Of a stretch of 64,000 nt of DNA, positions 53,094 through 62,557 are shown one piece after another (the first letter of the stretch is position 1; each line of letters opens with the position of its first letter). The position numbers were made by a program, and so were the translations under genes. This DNA comes from Rhizobiaceae bacterium (GTDB lineage Bacteria > Pseudomonadota > Alphaproteobacteria > Rhizobiales > Rhizobiaceae): positions 248,001 through 312,000 of the forward strand of contig JAHBYW010000003.1 in the NCBI GenBank assembly GCA_019635755.1, in the 5' to 3' direction. The notes below the pieces were generated by a model that saw only the letters and a program-made list of their open reading frames with translations, was not told the DNA's origin and did no database searches.

Positions 53094-54218
53094 ATGGCGT
53101 CCCTGCGCCGAGGTGACCTGATCGACCTGCCCGCGGCGGGCGCGGCGGCAATGGAGGATGTGCGCGCGGAGGCGGCGCTGATCCGCGATCGCCATTGGGG
53201 CCGCGCCATCAGCTACTCGCGCAAGGTGTTCATTCCGCTGACGACCATGTGCCGCAACACCTGCGGCTACTGCGCCTTCGTCAAGCATCCCGGCGATCCG
53301 GGCGCCAACTACATGACGCCGGACGAGGTTCTCGACGTCGCCCAGCGCGGCGAGCGTCTCGGCTGCAAGGAGGCGCTGTTCTCGCTGGGCGAGCGCCCTG
53401 AGCGACTCTATCCGGAAGCACGCGACGCGCTCGCCCGCCTCGGCTACTCGACGACCGTCGACTATCTCGTCGACGCCTGCCGGCTGGTGCTGGAGCGCAC
53501 GTCGCTTATCCCGCACGTCAACGCCGGCACGCTGACCGAAGACGAGGTGCGCCGGCTTCGCGACGTGTCCGGCTCGATGGGCATGATGCTGGAAACCGTC
53601 AGCCGCCGTCTGATGAAGCCGGGCATGGCCCACCATGCCTGCCCCGACAAGGCGCCGCTGCTCAGGCTGCGCACCATCGAGGCGGCGGGCCGGCTGAAGG
53701 TGCCCTTCACGACCGGAATCCTGATCGGCATCGGCGAAACGTGGGAAGAGCGTATCGACAGCCTGATGGCGATCGACGATATCCACCGGCGCCACGGCAA
53801 TGTGCAGGAGGTGATCGTCCAGAACTTCCGCGCCAAGGCCGGCACCGCGATGGCGGAATGGATCGAGCCGTCCCGCGAGGACATGCTGCGCACGCTCGCC
53901 GTCGCGCGCATCATCCTGCACCCGTCGATCAGCCTGCAGGCGCCACCCAACCTCGAGGACGCGTTCGAGGCCTATGTGGCCTACGGCATCAACGACTGGG
54001 GCGGCGTGTCGCCGCTAACGGCCGACCACATCAATCCGGAACGGGCCTGGCCGACGCTCGACGAGCTTGCCCGCCGCACCGCCGCGACCGGTTACCGGCT
54101 GGTCGAGCGGCTGACGGTCTACCCCGCGCATCTGGGCGGCGGCGCGGCCAATGTCGAGGCGGCCATCGCGCGGCTCGCGCGCGCCGACGGTCTGGCGCGC
54201 GAACAGTTCGTCGGGTGA
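53094..54218 (+). CDS. cofG: 7,8-didemethyl-8-hydroxy-5-deazariboflavin (FO) synthase subunit CofG
   Basis: A protein of 374 residues, radical SAM family. The 4Fe-4S motif is MCRNTCGYCAF (Cys-x3-Cys-x2-Cys). Other CofG landmarks are FPGDPGANYMT-like HPGDPGANYMTPDEV, ALFSLGERPE, LDTGILIGIGET-like TTGILIGIGETWEERIDSL, VIVQNFRAKAGTAM and INDWGGVSPLTADHINPE. With CofH it makes FO, the deazaflavin chromophore of coenzyme F420, from tyrosine and a ribityl-uracil. GAGGAG stands ten bases before the ATG at 53094. It opens the F420 operon. Confidence 0.95.
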   Translation: MASLRRGDLIDLPAAGAAAMEDVRAEAALIRDRHWGRAISYSRKVFIPLTTMCRNTCGYCAFVKHPGDPGANYMTPDEVLDVAQRGERLGCKEALFSLGERPERLYPEARDALARLGYSTTVDYLVDACRLVLERTSLIPHVNAGTLTEDEVRRLRDVSGSMGMMLETVSRRLMKPGMAHHACPDKAPLLRLRTIEAAGRLKVPFTTGILIGIGETWEERIDSLMAIDDIHRRHGNVQEVIVQNFRAKAGTAMAEWIEPSREDMLRTLAVARIILHPSISLQAPPNLEDAFEAYVAYGINDWGGVSPLTADHINPERAWPTLDELARRTAATGYRLVERLTVYPAHLGGGAANVEAAIARLARADGLAREQFVG

Positions 54219-54225
54219 GACTGCG

Positions 54226-55494
54226 ATGAACGCACCTTTTGCTCCGCCCCCATCTTTCCGTGCCGAAGCGCTGGCCGGCGCGCTCGCCCGTGCATCGACC
54301 CCGGTCCGCCGCATTCTGGACTCCGCGCTGGAGGGCCGCGAGATCGGCCGCGCCGATGGTGTCACCCTGTTCGAGACCGAGGGTGCCGACCTTGAAGCGG
54401 TGTTGCGCGCCGCCGATGCCGTCCGCCGCGACCGCGTCGGCGACCGCGTGACCTTCGTCACCGTGCGCAACATCAATTTCACCAACGTCTGCTACATGGC
54501 GTGCCAGTTTTGCAATTTCGGCGTCCGCAAGGATGCCGCCGGTGCCGAACTGCTGAGCCTCGACGAGGTCGCCAACCGGGCCGAGGAAGCGTGGAACCGC
54601 GGCGGCACGGAAGTCTGCATCCAGGGCGGCCTGCACCCCGACATTCCTGGCGACCACTACCGCAAGCTGCTCGAAGCCGTGAAAACGCGCGTGCCGCAGA
54701 TCTACGTCCACGCCTTCTCGCCCTTCGAGATCTGGTACGGCGTCAGGAAGAGCCGCATGGCGCTTCGCGATTTCCTCGCCGACCTGAAGGACGCCGGCCT
54801 CGGCTCCATGCCCGGCACGGCCGCCGAAATCCTCGACACCGAAATCCGGCTGCAGTTGACCCGCAACAAGCTCTCCGCAGACGAGTGGGAGACGATCATC
54901 CGCGCCGCGCACGGGGTCGGGCTGCGCAGCACCGCGACGATCATGTACGGCCACATCGACGGGCCGGCGCACTGGGCCGCGCATATCGACCGTATCCGCG
55001 CGATCCAGAAGGACACCGGCGGGTTCACCGAGTTCGTCCCGCTGGGCTTCATTCACGAGCGCACGCGCCTCTATCGCGATCACGACAAGGCTCGGCCGGG
55101 GCCGACGGCGTCCGAGAACCTGAAGATGCACGCCGTCGCGCGGCTGATGCTGGCGGGCTGGATCGACAACATCCAGGTGTCATGGGTGAAGCTCGGCCCT
55201 GAGATGGCGCAGACCATGCTGGACTGTGGCGCCAACGACCTCGGCGGCACGCTGATGAACGAGAGCATTTCGCGGGCTGCCGGTGCTGGCCACGGCCAGG
55301 AGATCACGTCGGCCGAAATGGTCCGCATCATCCGCGCCGCCGGCCGCGTGCCCGTCCAGCGCAACACGCTCTACGGCACCGTCGAGGATTTTTCCGATCA
55401 CGACCCGGCGGAGATCGCGCCGCTGGTCGGCAGGGCGGCGGGCGTTGACCCGCTGGCGTTTCTCCAGCGCCGCGCGGCGCAGGCGGCAGTGTGA
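54226..55494 (+). CDS. cofH: FO synthase subunit CofH (aminoribitylaminouracil-tyrosine transferase)
   Basis: A protein of 422 residues, radical SAM family. The cluster motif is NVCYMACQFCNFG. Further landmarks: CIQGGLHPDIPGDHYRKLL, YVHAFSPFEIWYG, GSMPGTAAEILD, TATIMYGHIDGPAHWAAH, FTEFVPLGFIHERTRLY, and DCGANDLGGTLMNESISRAAGA. It joins the tyrosine-derived ring to 5-amino-6-ribitylaminouracil, the first step of FO formation. It starts eight bases past cofG and its stop overlaps the GTG of cofD (GTGA), so cofG-H-D are one translational block. Alphaproteobacteria have the split CofG/CofH form rather than the fused FbiC of actinobacteria. Confidence 0.95.
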   Translation: MNAPFAPPPSFRAEALAGALARASTPVRRILDSALEGREIGRADGVTLFETEGADLEAVLRAADAVRRDRVGDRVTFVTVRNINFTNVCYMACQFCNFGVRKDAAGAELLSLDEVANRAEEAWNRGGTEVCIQGGLHPDIPGDHYRKLLEAVKTRVPQIYVHAFSPFEIWYGVRKSRMALRDFLADLKDAGLGSMPGTAAEILDTEIRLQLTRNKLSADEWETIIRAAHGVGLRSTATIMYGHIDGPAHWAAHIDRIRAIQKDTGGFTEFVPLGFIHERTRLYRDHDKARPGPTASENLKMHAVARLMLAGWIDNIQVSWVKLGPEMAQTMLDCGANDLGGTLMNESISRAAGAGHGQEITSAEMVRIIRAAGRVPVQRNTLYGTVEDFSDHDPAEIAPLVGRAAGVDPLAFLQRRAAQAAV

Positions 55495-56462
55495 GCGCCC
55501 CGACCAGGATCGTCCTGCTCGCCGGCGGCGTCGGCGGCGCGCGCATGGCCGAGGGGCTGGCGCGCGCTCTGCCGGCCGGTGCGCTGACCGTCATCGCCAA
55601 TGTCGGCGACGACGAGCGCTTCTACGGGCTGCATGTCTCGCCCGACATCGACACGCTGATCTATACGCTGTCGGACCGCATCGATCGCGGGCAGGGTTGG
55701 GGCGTCAAGGGCGACACCACGCGCGCGCTGGACGTCCTCCGTGACCTCGATGCGCCTGTGTGGATGAAGCTCGGCGATGCCGATTTCGGCCTGCACATCT
55801 GGCGATCGTGGCGCTTGGCCGAAGGCGCATCGCTGACCGAGGTCACGGAGGAAGCGGCCAAGCGATTCGGCGCGCGCGCTGTGGTGCTGCCGGCGACCGA
55901 CGATCCGGTGCGGACAAAGCTCAAAACCGAACAGGGCTGGATGGATTTTCAACGGTGGTTCGTCGGTGCCCGCTGCGCGCCGCGCGTCGAGGCGCTGCGC
56001 TACGAAGGTGCCGAACGCGCGACTGCAAGCCCGGCAGCCATCGCGGCGCTGCACGACGCGGATGCGATCCTGGTCGCGCCCAGCAATCCGCTGCTTTCGA
56101 TCGAGCCGATCCTCGCGGTTCCCGGCATCGCCGATGCGCTGCGGCGGGCTAAGGTTCCGGTCGTCGGCGTGTCGCCGCTGATCGCCGGCAAGGCGGTGAA
56201 GGGTCCGCTGGCGCGCCTGTTGGAGGATATTGGTCTGCCGGGCGGCGCGGCCGGGATCGCCGCACGCTATCGCGGCCTGATCGACGGTTTCGCGGTCGAC
56301 CGAAACGACATGGCCGACATCGCGGCGATCCGCACCGACGGCGTCGCCGTGCTTCCCGCCGACATCATCATGCCCGATCCGGCCGGGGCGGAACGCCTGG
56401 CGCGCGAGGTGCTGGCTTTCGTGCCGACGGTTGCCAAGATTGCCGGCAGGGCCGCGGCATGA
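55491..56462 (+). CDS. cofD: 2-phospho-L-lactate transferase CofD
   Basis: A protein of 323 residues. The N-terminal LLAGGVGGARMAEGLARAL, ANVGDDERFYGLHVSPDIDTLIYTLS and the WMKLGDADFGLHIWRSWRL segments are the CofD/FbiA pattern, and VAPSNPLLSIEPILAVPGI follows. It transfers the phospholactyl (or phosphoenolpyruvyl or phosphoglyceryl) group from the GDP-activated donor to FO. It starts with GTG in a GTGA overlap with cofH and ends with an ATGA overlap into the cofC-cofE fusion. Confidence 0.94.
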   Translation: MSAPTRIVLLAGGVGGARMAEGLARALPAGALTVIANVGDDERFYGLHVSPDIDTLIYTLSDRIDRGQGWGVKGDTTRALDVLRDLDAPVWMKLGDADFGLHIWRSWRLAEGASLTEVTEEAAKRFGARAVVLPATDDPVRTKLKTEQGWMDFQRWFVGARCAPRVEALRYEGAERATASPAAIAALHDADAILVAPSNPLLSIEPILAVPGIADALRRAKVPVVGVSPLIAGKAVKGPLARLLEDIGLPGGAAGIAARYRGLIDGFAVDRNDMADIAAIRTDGVAVLPADIIMPDPAGAERLAREVLAFVPTVAKIAGRAAA

Positions 56463-57826
56463 CGCTCGCCGTCGCCATCCTCATGAAGGATCCTGCGCAG
56501 GCCAAGACGCGGCTGAAGCCGGTGCTGGGCAGCGACGCGCGCGAGCGGCTTGCACTTCTTATGTTCGAGAACACGCTCGATCATTTCCTGCGCCTGCCCG
56601 CGCGTCTCGCTGTGGTCACTCCGTCCGATCGCATCGCCGGCATCGCGCGCGCGCGCGGTGCAGCCGCCGTGATCGAGGATGGCAATGGCATCGACGCGGC
56701 GGCCGAGGCCGCGCGCCGCTGGGCGCTCGCCGAAGGCGCGGCGTCGCTGCTGGTCGTCCACGCCGACATCCCGACGCTCGATGAAAGCGAGATCGCAACC
56801 CTGCTCGATGCCGGCAACACCCGCGCGGTCGTCATCGGCGAATCGATCGACGGCGGCACCAACGCGATCCTGCTGACGCCGCCCGACGCGATCGGCTTCC
56901 GGTTCGGCCCAAGCTCTGCCGCCGCGCATGAAGCCGCGGCGCGTTCCGCCGGCCGCACGGTTGCCCGGCTGCGCCTGCCGTTCCTGTCGCGCGATCTCGA
57001 TACGCCGGACGATCTCAGGGCGTTCGCATCGATCTCGGCGCCGCCGATCGACGCGACAGCGCTGGCCCTGTTGGCGGTGCGCGGCATTCCGGAGATACGC
57101 GCCGACGATGATCTCGGCGCCATCATCTCCGAGGCCTTGTCCGCCGCCGGCATCGATCTGGAGGCCGGCGACATCGTCGTCGTCGCGCAGAAGATCGTCT
57201 CGAAGAGCGAGGCCCGCCTGCGCCGTCTCGATGATTTCGCGCCGTCGTCCCGCGCTCTGGAAATTGCCGACCGCATCGGCAAGGACGCCCGCAAGGTCGA
57301 GGCGATCCTGTCCGAATCGGCCGACGTGCTTCGCGCCGAGCGCATGGGTGCTGACGGCCTGCTGATCACCCGCCATCGCGCCGGGTGGATTTGCGCCAAT
57401 GCCGGCATCGACGAGTCGAACCTCGGCAGCGACATGGGCGGCATGCTGATGCTGTTACCGGAAGACGCCGATGCCAGCGCCCGACGGATCCGGGACCGGC
57501 TGGAGCATCGGTTCAGCGGTCCGGTCGGCGTGCTCGTCACCGACACGTTCGGCCGTCCGTGGCGCAACGGCCTCGTCAACGTCGCCATCGGCGTCGCGGG
57601 CGTGCCGGCGCTGGTCGACTGGGCGGGTCGTGGCGACGCCTATGGGCGCGCGCTGAAGGCGACGCTGCCGGCCCTCGCCGACGAGGTTGCCGCCGCCGCC
57701 GGGCTGCTGATGCAGAAGGACGCCGGCGTGCCCGTCGTCGTCGTGCGCGGGCTCGAATGGACCGATCGGCCGGAGGCAAGCGCGCGCGACGTGCTGCGGC
57801 CGATCGCACAAGAACTGTTCCAGTGA
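56459..57826 (+). CDS. Fused CofC nucleotidyltransferase and CofE F420-gamma-glutamyl ligase
   Basis: A protein of 455 residues joining two F420 enzymes. Residues 1-195 are CofC-like ([50 protein letters not shown]), which activates 2-phospholactate or a related three-carbon acid with GTP. Residues about 200-455 are CofE-like ([77 protein letters not shown]), which adds glutamates to F420-0. The linker near residues 192-200 is short. In mycobacteria these are separate (FbiD) or fused to a nitroreductase (FbiB), so this C-E order is a different fusion. No FbiB-type reductase domain is attached. Confidence 0.92.
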   Translation: MTLAVAILMKDPAQAKTRLKPVLGSDARERLALLMFENTLDHFLRLPARLAVVTPSDRIAGIARARGAAAVIEDGNGIDAAAEAARRWALAEGAASLLVVHADIPTLDESEIATLLDAGNTRAVVIGESIDGGTNAILLTPPDAIGFRFGPSSAAAHEAAARSAGRTVARLRLPFLSRDLDTPDDLRAFASISAPPIDATALALLAVRGIPEIRADDDLGAIISEALSAAGIDLEAGDIVVVAQKIVSKSEARLRRLDDFAPSSRALEIADRIGKDARKVEAILSESADVLRAERMGADGLLITRHRAGWICANAGIDESNLGSDMGGMLMLLPEDADASARRIRDRLEHRFSGPVGVLVTDTFGRPWRNGLVNVAIGVAGVPALVDWAGRGDAYGRALKATLPALADEVAAAAGLLMQKDAGVPVVVVRGLEWTDRPEASARDVLRPIAQELFQ

Positions 57827-57848
57827 CGCCGCTGAGGGAGGACCGCAG

Positions 57849-58856
57849 ATGACGCTGAAACTCGGCTACAAGGCTTCCGCCGAACAGTTCGGCCCCGGCG
57901 AGCTCCTCGACTTCGCGGTCGAGGCCGAGAACGCCGGCTTCGATTCCGTCTTCATCAGCGACCATTTCCAGCCTTGGCGCCACACCGGCGGCCACGCGCC
58001 GTTTGCGCTGTCGTGGCTCGGCGCGCTAGGCGCGCGCACCTCGCGCATCATGATGGGCACCAGCGTGCTGACGCCCACCTTCCGCTATCATCCGTCGATG
58101 GTGGCGCAGTCCTTCGGCACGCTGGGCTCGCTGTTTCCCGGCCGCATGATTCTCGGCGTGGGAACCGGAGAGTCGCTGAACGAGGTGCCGGCGACGCGCA
58201 TGGAGTGGCCGGAGCTGAAGGAACGCTTCGCGCGGCTTCGCGAAGCCGTCGACCTGATGCGGCGGCTGCTGACCGAAGAGCGGCTGACCTACGATGGCGA
58301 ATTCTACAAGACGGCCAACGCCACGATCTACGACCGGCCGGATGTGCCGGTTCTGATCTATGTCGCGGGCGCCGGTCCGATGATCGCGAAATATGCCGGC
58401 CGTGTCGGTGATGGCTTCATCTGCACCAGCGGCAAGGCGTGGGATCTCTACACGGACACGCTGCTGCCCAATGTCGAGGCCGGGCTGGCGGCAGCCGGAC
58501 GCGCCAGCGATTCCATCGACCGCATGATCGAGATGAAGGTGTCGTTCGACACCGACAAGGCGCGGGCGCTGGAGGACACGCGCTTCTGGGGCGCGCTGGC
58601 GCTGTCGCCCGAGGAGAAGATGTCGGTCGAGGACCCGCTCGAGATGGAGAAGCTGGCGGACGCCCTGTCGGTCGAGCGCGCGGCGAAACGCTGGATCGTT
58701 TCCGACGATCCGGACGAACATGTCGAGCGCATCGGGAAATATGTCGCGCTCGGCTTCCGCCACCTGGTCTTCCACGCGCCGGGGCCGGACCAGAAGCGCT
58801 TCATCCGGCTGTATGCCGAGCAGGTCATGCCGAGGCTGCGCAAGGCGTTCGGGTAA
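57849..58856 (+). CDS. fgd: F420-dependent glucose-6-phosphate dehydrogenase-like (FGD)
   Basis: A protein of 335 residues, luciferase-like family. It matches mycobacterial FGD1 closely over its whole length: [105 protein letters not shown] and [18 protein letters not shown]1 reduces F420 with glucose-6-phosphate and supplies F420H2 to the cell. It follows cofCE by 22 bases and has GAGGACC before its ATG, so it belongs to the F420 operon. A sugar-6-phosphate other than glucose-6-phosphate is possible. Confidence 0.9.
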   Translation: MTLKLGYKASAEQFGPGELLDFAVEAENAGFDSVFISDHFQPWRHTGGHAPFALSWLGALGARTSRIMMGTSVLTPTFRYHPSMVAQSFGTLGSLFPGRMILGVGTGESLNEVPATRMEWPELKERFARLREAVDLMRRLLTEERLTYDGEFYKTANATIYDRPDVPVLIYVAGAGPMIAKYAGRVGDGFICTSGKAWDLYTDTLLPNVEAGLAAAGRASDSIDRMIEMKVSFDTDKARALEDTRFWGALALSPEEKMSVEDPLEMEKLADALSVERAAKRWIVSDDPDEHVERIGKYVALGFRHLVFHAPGPDQKRFIRLYAEQVMPRLRKAFG

Positions 58857-58910
58857 CTGGGATGAGGGTGGTCTGCACATGACGCTCTGCTGCGGACAAC
58901 AACCGGACTA

Positions 58911-59003
58911 CCGTCATCCTCGGGCTTGTCCCGAGGATCTGCTGCGTTCTGCAGATGAGATCTGCTGCGTGGTAGATCCTCGGGACAAGCCCGAGGATGA
59001 CGG
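58911..59003. repeat. Palindromic repeat between the two F420-dependent genes
   Basis: The arms at 58911-58940 and 58974-59003 are exact 30-bp reverse complements beginning CCGTCATCCTCGGGCTTGTC, and each arm is itself a small palindrome (ATCCTCGGG/CCCGAGGAT). The 33-base middle holds GATCTGCTGCGT-type direct repeats. It lies inside the F420 operon, after fgd, and could act as an mRNA stabiliser or partial terminator. Confidence 0.85.
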
Positions 59004-59044
59004 CTTCTTTTGAGCATCCGGCCGAACAAAAAAGGGGAAAAAAC

Positions 59045-60046
59045 ATGGAATTCGCGATCACCTTCAAAGGCTTCGTCGAGGCGGACCGCGCGCGCTACCT
59101 CGTTCGCATGGCCGAGGTCGCCGGCTTCAAATATTGCTGGTTCTACGATTCCCACATCCTCTGGCGCGACTGCTACGCGGCCATCGCCATGTGCATGGAG
59201 CACACCACGCACATGCGCTTCGGCCCGCTGGTCACCAACCCGGACGTGCGCGACTGGTCGGTGGCCGCATCGATGTTCGGCTCGCTGTCGAAGCAGAGCG
59301 GCGGCCGCTTCGATCTCGGCGTCGGCCGCGGCGACTCGTCCCGGCGCGTCATGGGTTTCAAGCCGGCGACGCTCGCCCGCGTGGCCGAGTTCATCCACAA
59401 GACCAAGGCGATGGTGCGCGGCGAGGAAGTCGTCTACGGCGAGTCGCCGGAGCCGGTGAAGTTTCCCTGGGCCGTCGGCCACGACATGCCGTCCTGGATC
59501 GCCGCCTACGGCCCGCTGGCGTTGAAGACGGCCGGCGAGCATGCCGATGGCGTCGTTCTGCAGATCGCGGAGCCGGGCTTGTGCAAATGGTTCACCGACC
59601 AGTGCATCGACGCCGGCAAGGCGAAGGGACGCGACATGTCGGGCTTCCGCTCGATGGCTGCGGCGCCCGCCTATTTCGGCGACAAGAAGAAGGCGGTCGA
59701 GGCGACCAAATGGTTCCCGGCCATGGTCGGCAACCACGTGGCGGACATCGTCGAGAAATACGGCAAGGACACCGACCTCGTGCCCGCCAGCCTCACCAGC
59801 TACGTCGAGAAGCGGCGCGGCTACGACTATTCGAAGCACGGCCAGAGCGACAACCCGTATCTCGACTTCATCACGCCGGACGTCGTCGAGAGCTTCTGCG
59901 TGCTCGGCGAACCCGACGAGCACGTTGCCAAGATCCGGGATCTCGCCAAGGGCGGCGTCACCCAGTTCAACATCTACCTCGACAGCGGCGAGGAAGAGGA
60001 GATCATCGCAGGCTACGGCCGGCACGTAATTCCCGCATTCCGCTAG
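59045..60046 (+). CDS. F420-dependent LLM-class oxidoreductase (TIGR03842 type)
   Basis: A protein of 333 residues of the luciferase-like monooxygenase superfamily: MEFAITFKGFVEADRARYLVRM, FKYCWFYDSHILWRD, MRFGPLVTNPDVRDWSVAASMFGSLS, FDLGVGRGDSSRR, GPLALKTAGEHADGVVLQ, and a C-terminal GVTQFNIYLDSGEEEEIIAGYG. The DSHILWRDCY motif and length fit the TIGR03842 family of probable F420-dependent enzymes of unknown substrate. It is transcribed with the F420 genes beyond a palindromic repeat. AAAAAAGGGGAAAAAAC precedes the ATG. It likely uses F420H2 made by the operon. Confidence 0.88.
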   Translation: MEFAITFKGFVEADRARYLVRMAEVAGFKYCWFYDSHILWRDCYAAIAMCMEHTTHMRFGPLVTNPDVRDWSVAASMFGSLSKQSGGRFDLGVGRGDSSRRVMGFKPATLARVAEFIHKTKAMVRGEEVVYGESPEPVKFPWAVGHDMPSWIAAYGPLALKTAGEHADGVVLQIAEPGLCKWFTDQCIDAGKAKGRDMSGFRSMAAAPAYFGDKKKAVEATKWFPAMVGNHVADIVEKYGKDTDLVPASLTSYVEKRRGYDYSKHGQSDNPYLDFITPDVVESFCVLGEPDEHVAKIRDLAKGGVTQFNIYLDSGEEEEIIAGYGRHVIPAFR

Positions 60047-60290
60047 GCGGTTCGTCCCGCTCGGGTTCCGGCGGTCGCCAGACGGCTCGACGACCTGGGG
60101 TGCGAACCTGGCGCACCGCCCGGGAACAAAGCCCGCGGCCGTGGGTTTAGGTCGCATGCACATTTCAGTGATGGCTGAAGCGATGACCCGTGCCGGTCGC
60201 GACGTTCGCCGCCCTGCGCCGGCGGGCCGCCTCCGCACGCGCGATGCGCGAGGGCTGATGCATTCCCGCCTGCGACTTTGGCGGGGCACC

Positions 60291-60322
60291 GATTTCCATT
60301 CAGCAGTCGATTTCCACTCAGC
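60291..60322. repeat. Short tandem direct repeat before otsA
   Basis: GATTTCCATTCAGC (60291-60304) and GATTTCCACTCAGC (60309-60322) differ at one base and are spaced 18 bases start to start. They lie 19 bases before the preferred otsA start. The rest of the 60047-60340 gap holds no gene that I can support. Confidence 0.55.
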
Positions 60323-60340
60323 GACAGAGGCCGGGGACTC

Positions 60341-61729
60341 GTGGACGCTTCCTCGCTAGGCCGGCTCGTCGTCGTCTCCAACCGCATTGGCGACCTCGGC
60401 AACCCGTCGGCTTCCGGCGGGCTGGTGGTGGGCATTGCCGACGCGCTGGCCGATCACGGCGGCATGTGGCTCGGCTTTGGGGGCCAGTTCTCAGACGAAG
60501 GGCACGACAGGCCAGTGATCCGGCGGGTGGGCGGCGTCGAGACCGTCGGCATCGCGCTGCCGGCCCAGGACTATTCCGACTATTACAATGGCTTCGCCAA
60601 CAGCGTGCTGTGGCCGCTGTTCCACTACCGGCTCGACCTCGTCGACCACCGGCCGGAATTCCTGGCCGCCTACAGGCGGGTGAACGACACGTTCGCGGCC
60701 GCCCTGTCGGCACGGCTGCGCTCCGACGACATCGTCTGGGTGCATGATTATCATCTGCTGCTGCTTGCCCCCGCGCTGCGCCGGCTCGGCCATTCCAACC
60801 GGATCGGCTTCTTCCTCCACATCCCCTTCCCCCCGCCGGACATCTTCCTTGCCGCCCCCAACCACGAGGACATCATCGACGGGCTGGCCGCCTTTGACAT
60901 CGTCGGATTCCAGACGCAGACCGATCTCGACAACTACCGGCGCGCGGTCGCAGCGATGCGCAAACAAGGCGAGCCGTCGCAGCAGGCCGAACCGGTCTCC
61001 GCCGTCTTCCCGATCGGCATCGACGTCGAGGCGTTCGCCGGCATGGCGAACAAGGCCGCCGACGACGTCCAGATCGACTCGATGCGCCGCCAGATCCTCG
61101 GCTTGAAACAGATCATCGGCATTGACCGCCTCGACTATTCCAAGGGGTTGCCCAACCGCATGCAGGCCTTCGCGCGGTTGCTCGAACTCCACCCCGACCA
61201 GGAGCGCTCGATCACCTATCTGCAGATCGCCTCGCCGACGCGCGAGGACGTCGACGCCTATGCCGACATCCGCGGCGAGCTGGAGGCGGCGGCGGGACGG
61301 GTCAACGGGCGCCACGCCGACCTCACCTGGACGCCGATCCGCTACATCCACCGCAACGTCCCCCGCACGCGCCTCGCCGGCCTGCTGAAGGCAAGCCAGG
61401 TCGGCCTCGTTACGCCGCTCCGCGATGGAATGAACCTCGTGGCCAAAGAGTATGTCGCGGCACAGGATCCGTCCGATCCGGGTGTGCTGGTCCTGTCCCG
61501 TTTCGCCGGCGCGGCGGAGGAGATGCAGGAAGCGCTGATCGTCAACCCCTACGTGACCGACGAGGTCGCGCACGCGATCGACACCGCCCTGCGCATGCCG
61601 ATCGACGAGCGCCGGTCGCGCCACGGCGCTCTGCTCCGGCGGATCGAGAAAAACGATGCGCAGGCGTGGCGCAACGACTTCCTGTCCGCGTTGTCTGCCG
61701 TCGGACGGCGCTCCCTTGCGTCCACCTGA
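60341..61729 (+). CDS. otsA: Trehalose-6-phosphate synthase
   Basis: A protein of 462 residues, GT20 family. Landmarks in order: LVVVSNRIG at the start, [10 protein letters not shown] (the GGL loop that binds UDP-glucose), [67 protein letters not shown], and [18 protein letters not shown]. It makes trehalose-6-phosphate from UDP-glucose and glucose-6-phosphate, an osmoprotectant route. A GTG at 60341 with GGGGA upstream gives the conserved N-terminus and is preferred to the open frame from a TTG at 60278. It converges on otsB, with three bases between the two stop codons. Confidence 0.94.
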   Translation: MDASSLGRLVVVSNRIGDLGNPSASGGLVVGIADALADHGGMWLGFGGQFSDEGHDRPVIRRVGGVETVGIALPAQDYSDYYNGFANSVLWPLFHYRLDLVDHRPEFLAAYRRVNDTFAAALSARLRSDDIVWVHDYHLLLLAPALRRLGHSNRIGFFLHIPFPPPDIFLAAPNHEDIIDGLAAFDIVGFQTQTDLDNYRRAVAAMRKQGEPSQQAEPVSAVFPIGIDVEAFAGMANKAADDVQIDSMRRQILGLKQIIGIDRLDYSKGLPNRMQAFARLLELHPDQERSITYLQIASPTREDVDAYADIRGELEAAAGRVNGRHADLTWTPIRYIHRNVPRTRLAGLLKASQVGLVTPLRDGMNLVAKEYVAAQDPSDPGVLVLSRFAGAAEEMQEALIVNPYVTDEVAHAIDTALRMPIDERRSRHGALLRRIEKNDAQAWRNDFLSALSAVGRRSLAST

Positions 61730-61732
61730 CGA

Positions 61733-62557
61733 CTAGGCCGATGCCTTGCCGGCGCCCGAAACGAGACGCTTCAGCCACTCCAGCACCTCGGCAACGTCGC
61801 GCGCGCCATAGCGCGCCCGCGTCGCGGCCGCACGGCGCCCCACGCGCACGGACACGCCCCCCAGCTCGTTGACGCGCTCGAACCCGACCTCGTCGGACGT
61901 GTCGTCTCCGAAGAAGAATGGCCGACGGCCGAGAAAGGGCGGCTGCTGCATCAGTCGGGAGATGGCCGCGCTTTTCAGGGCGTCCAGCGGGATGAACTCC
62001 AGCCCGGCATTTCCGGCCAGCACGCGATAGCGGCCCGACAGCCGTTCCAGCGCGCGCTCGGCCGCCGCCTTCACCTCCGGGAACACGGCCGGCGCCGCGC
62101 GCGTATGGACTGCCATGACCGCGCCCTTGCGCTCGAAGTAGATGCCCTCGACATCGGCGAAGGTGCTTTGCAGCTGGTCGGCGACCGCGGCCAGGTCGGC
62201 GGGCTCGTCCGCCTTGGTGGCCTGGGCTCCCAAGACCAGCCGATGCTCCAGCCCGTAGAGACCCGCGGCCGGGAACCGGTGCGGCGCGAACAGGCCGTCG
62301 ACCATTGCCAGGCTGCGCCCGGTCACCAGCGCCAGCGCGCCGTCCAGCGCTTCGGATGCCGCCGCGACGAGGCGCACGAGAGGGGCATCCGCCCGCGCGT
62401 CCTCGGGACGCGGCTTGTGCTCGATCAGCGTTCCGTCGATGTCGAGGAAGAGGGCCATCGTGCCGTAATCGGCGGGCAGCGGCGGCGGCTCCATCTCGGC
62501 CACCGCGATGGTGTCGTGTGCCGCCACGGCGGGCTTGGGAAGGGTCGTCTGTTTCAT
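61733..62557 (-). CDS. otsB: Trehalose-6-phosphate phosphatase
   Basis: A protein of 274 residues, HAD superfamily. The catalytic DxDGT motif is in LFLDIDGTLIEHKPRPEDA, motif II is VTGRSLAMVDGLF, and the late FFFGDDTSDEVGFERV holds the magnesium Asp residues. It also has the GLYGLEHRLV segment of OtsB. It removes phosphate from trehalose-6-phosphate to give trehalose. The start at 62557 overlaps the stop of the glycosidase gene upstream by one base (TGATG), so both are on one minus-strand transcript opposite to otsA. Confidence 0.94.
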   Translation of the reverse strand: MKQTTLPKPAVAAHDTIAVAEMEPPPLPADYGTMALFLDIDGTLIEHKPRPEDARADAPLVRLVAAASEALDGALALVTGRSLAMVDGLFAPHRFPAAGLYGLEHRLVLGAQATKADEPADLAAVADQLQSTFADVEGIYFERKGAVMAVHTRAAPAVFPEVKAAAERALERLSGRYRVLAGNAGLEFIPLDALKSAAISRLMQQPPFLGRRPFFFGDDTSDEVGFERVNELGGVSVRVGRRAAATRARYGARDVAEVLEWLKRLVSGAGKASA

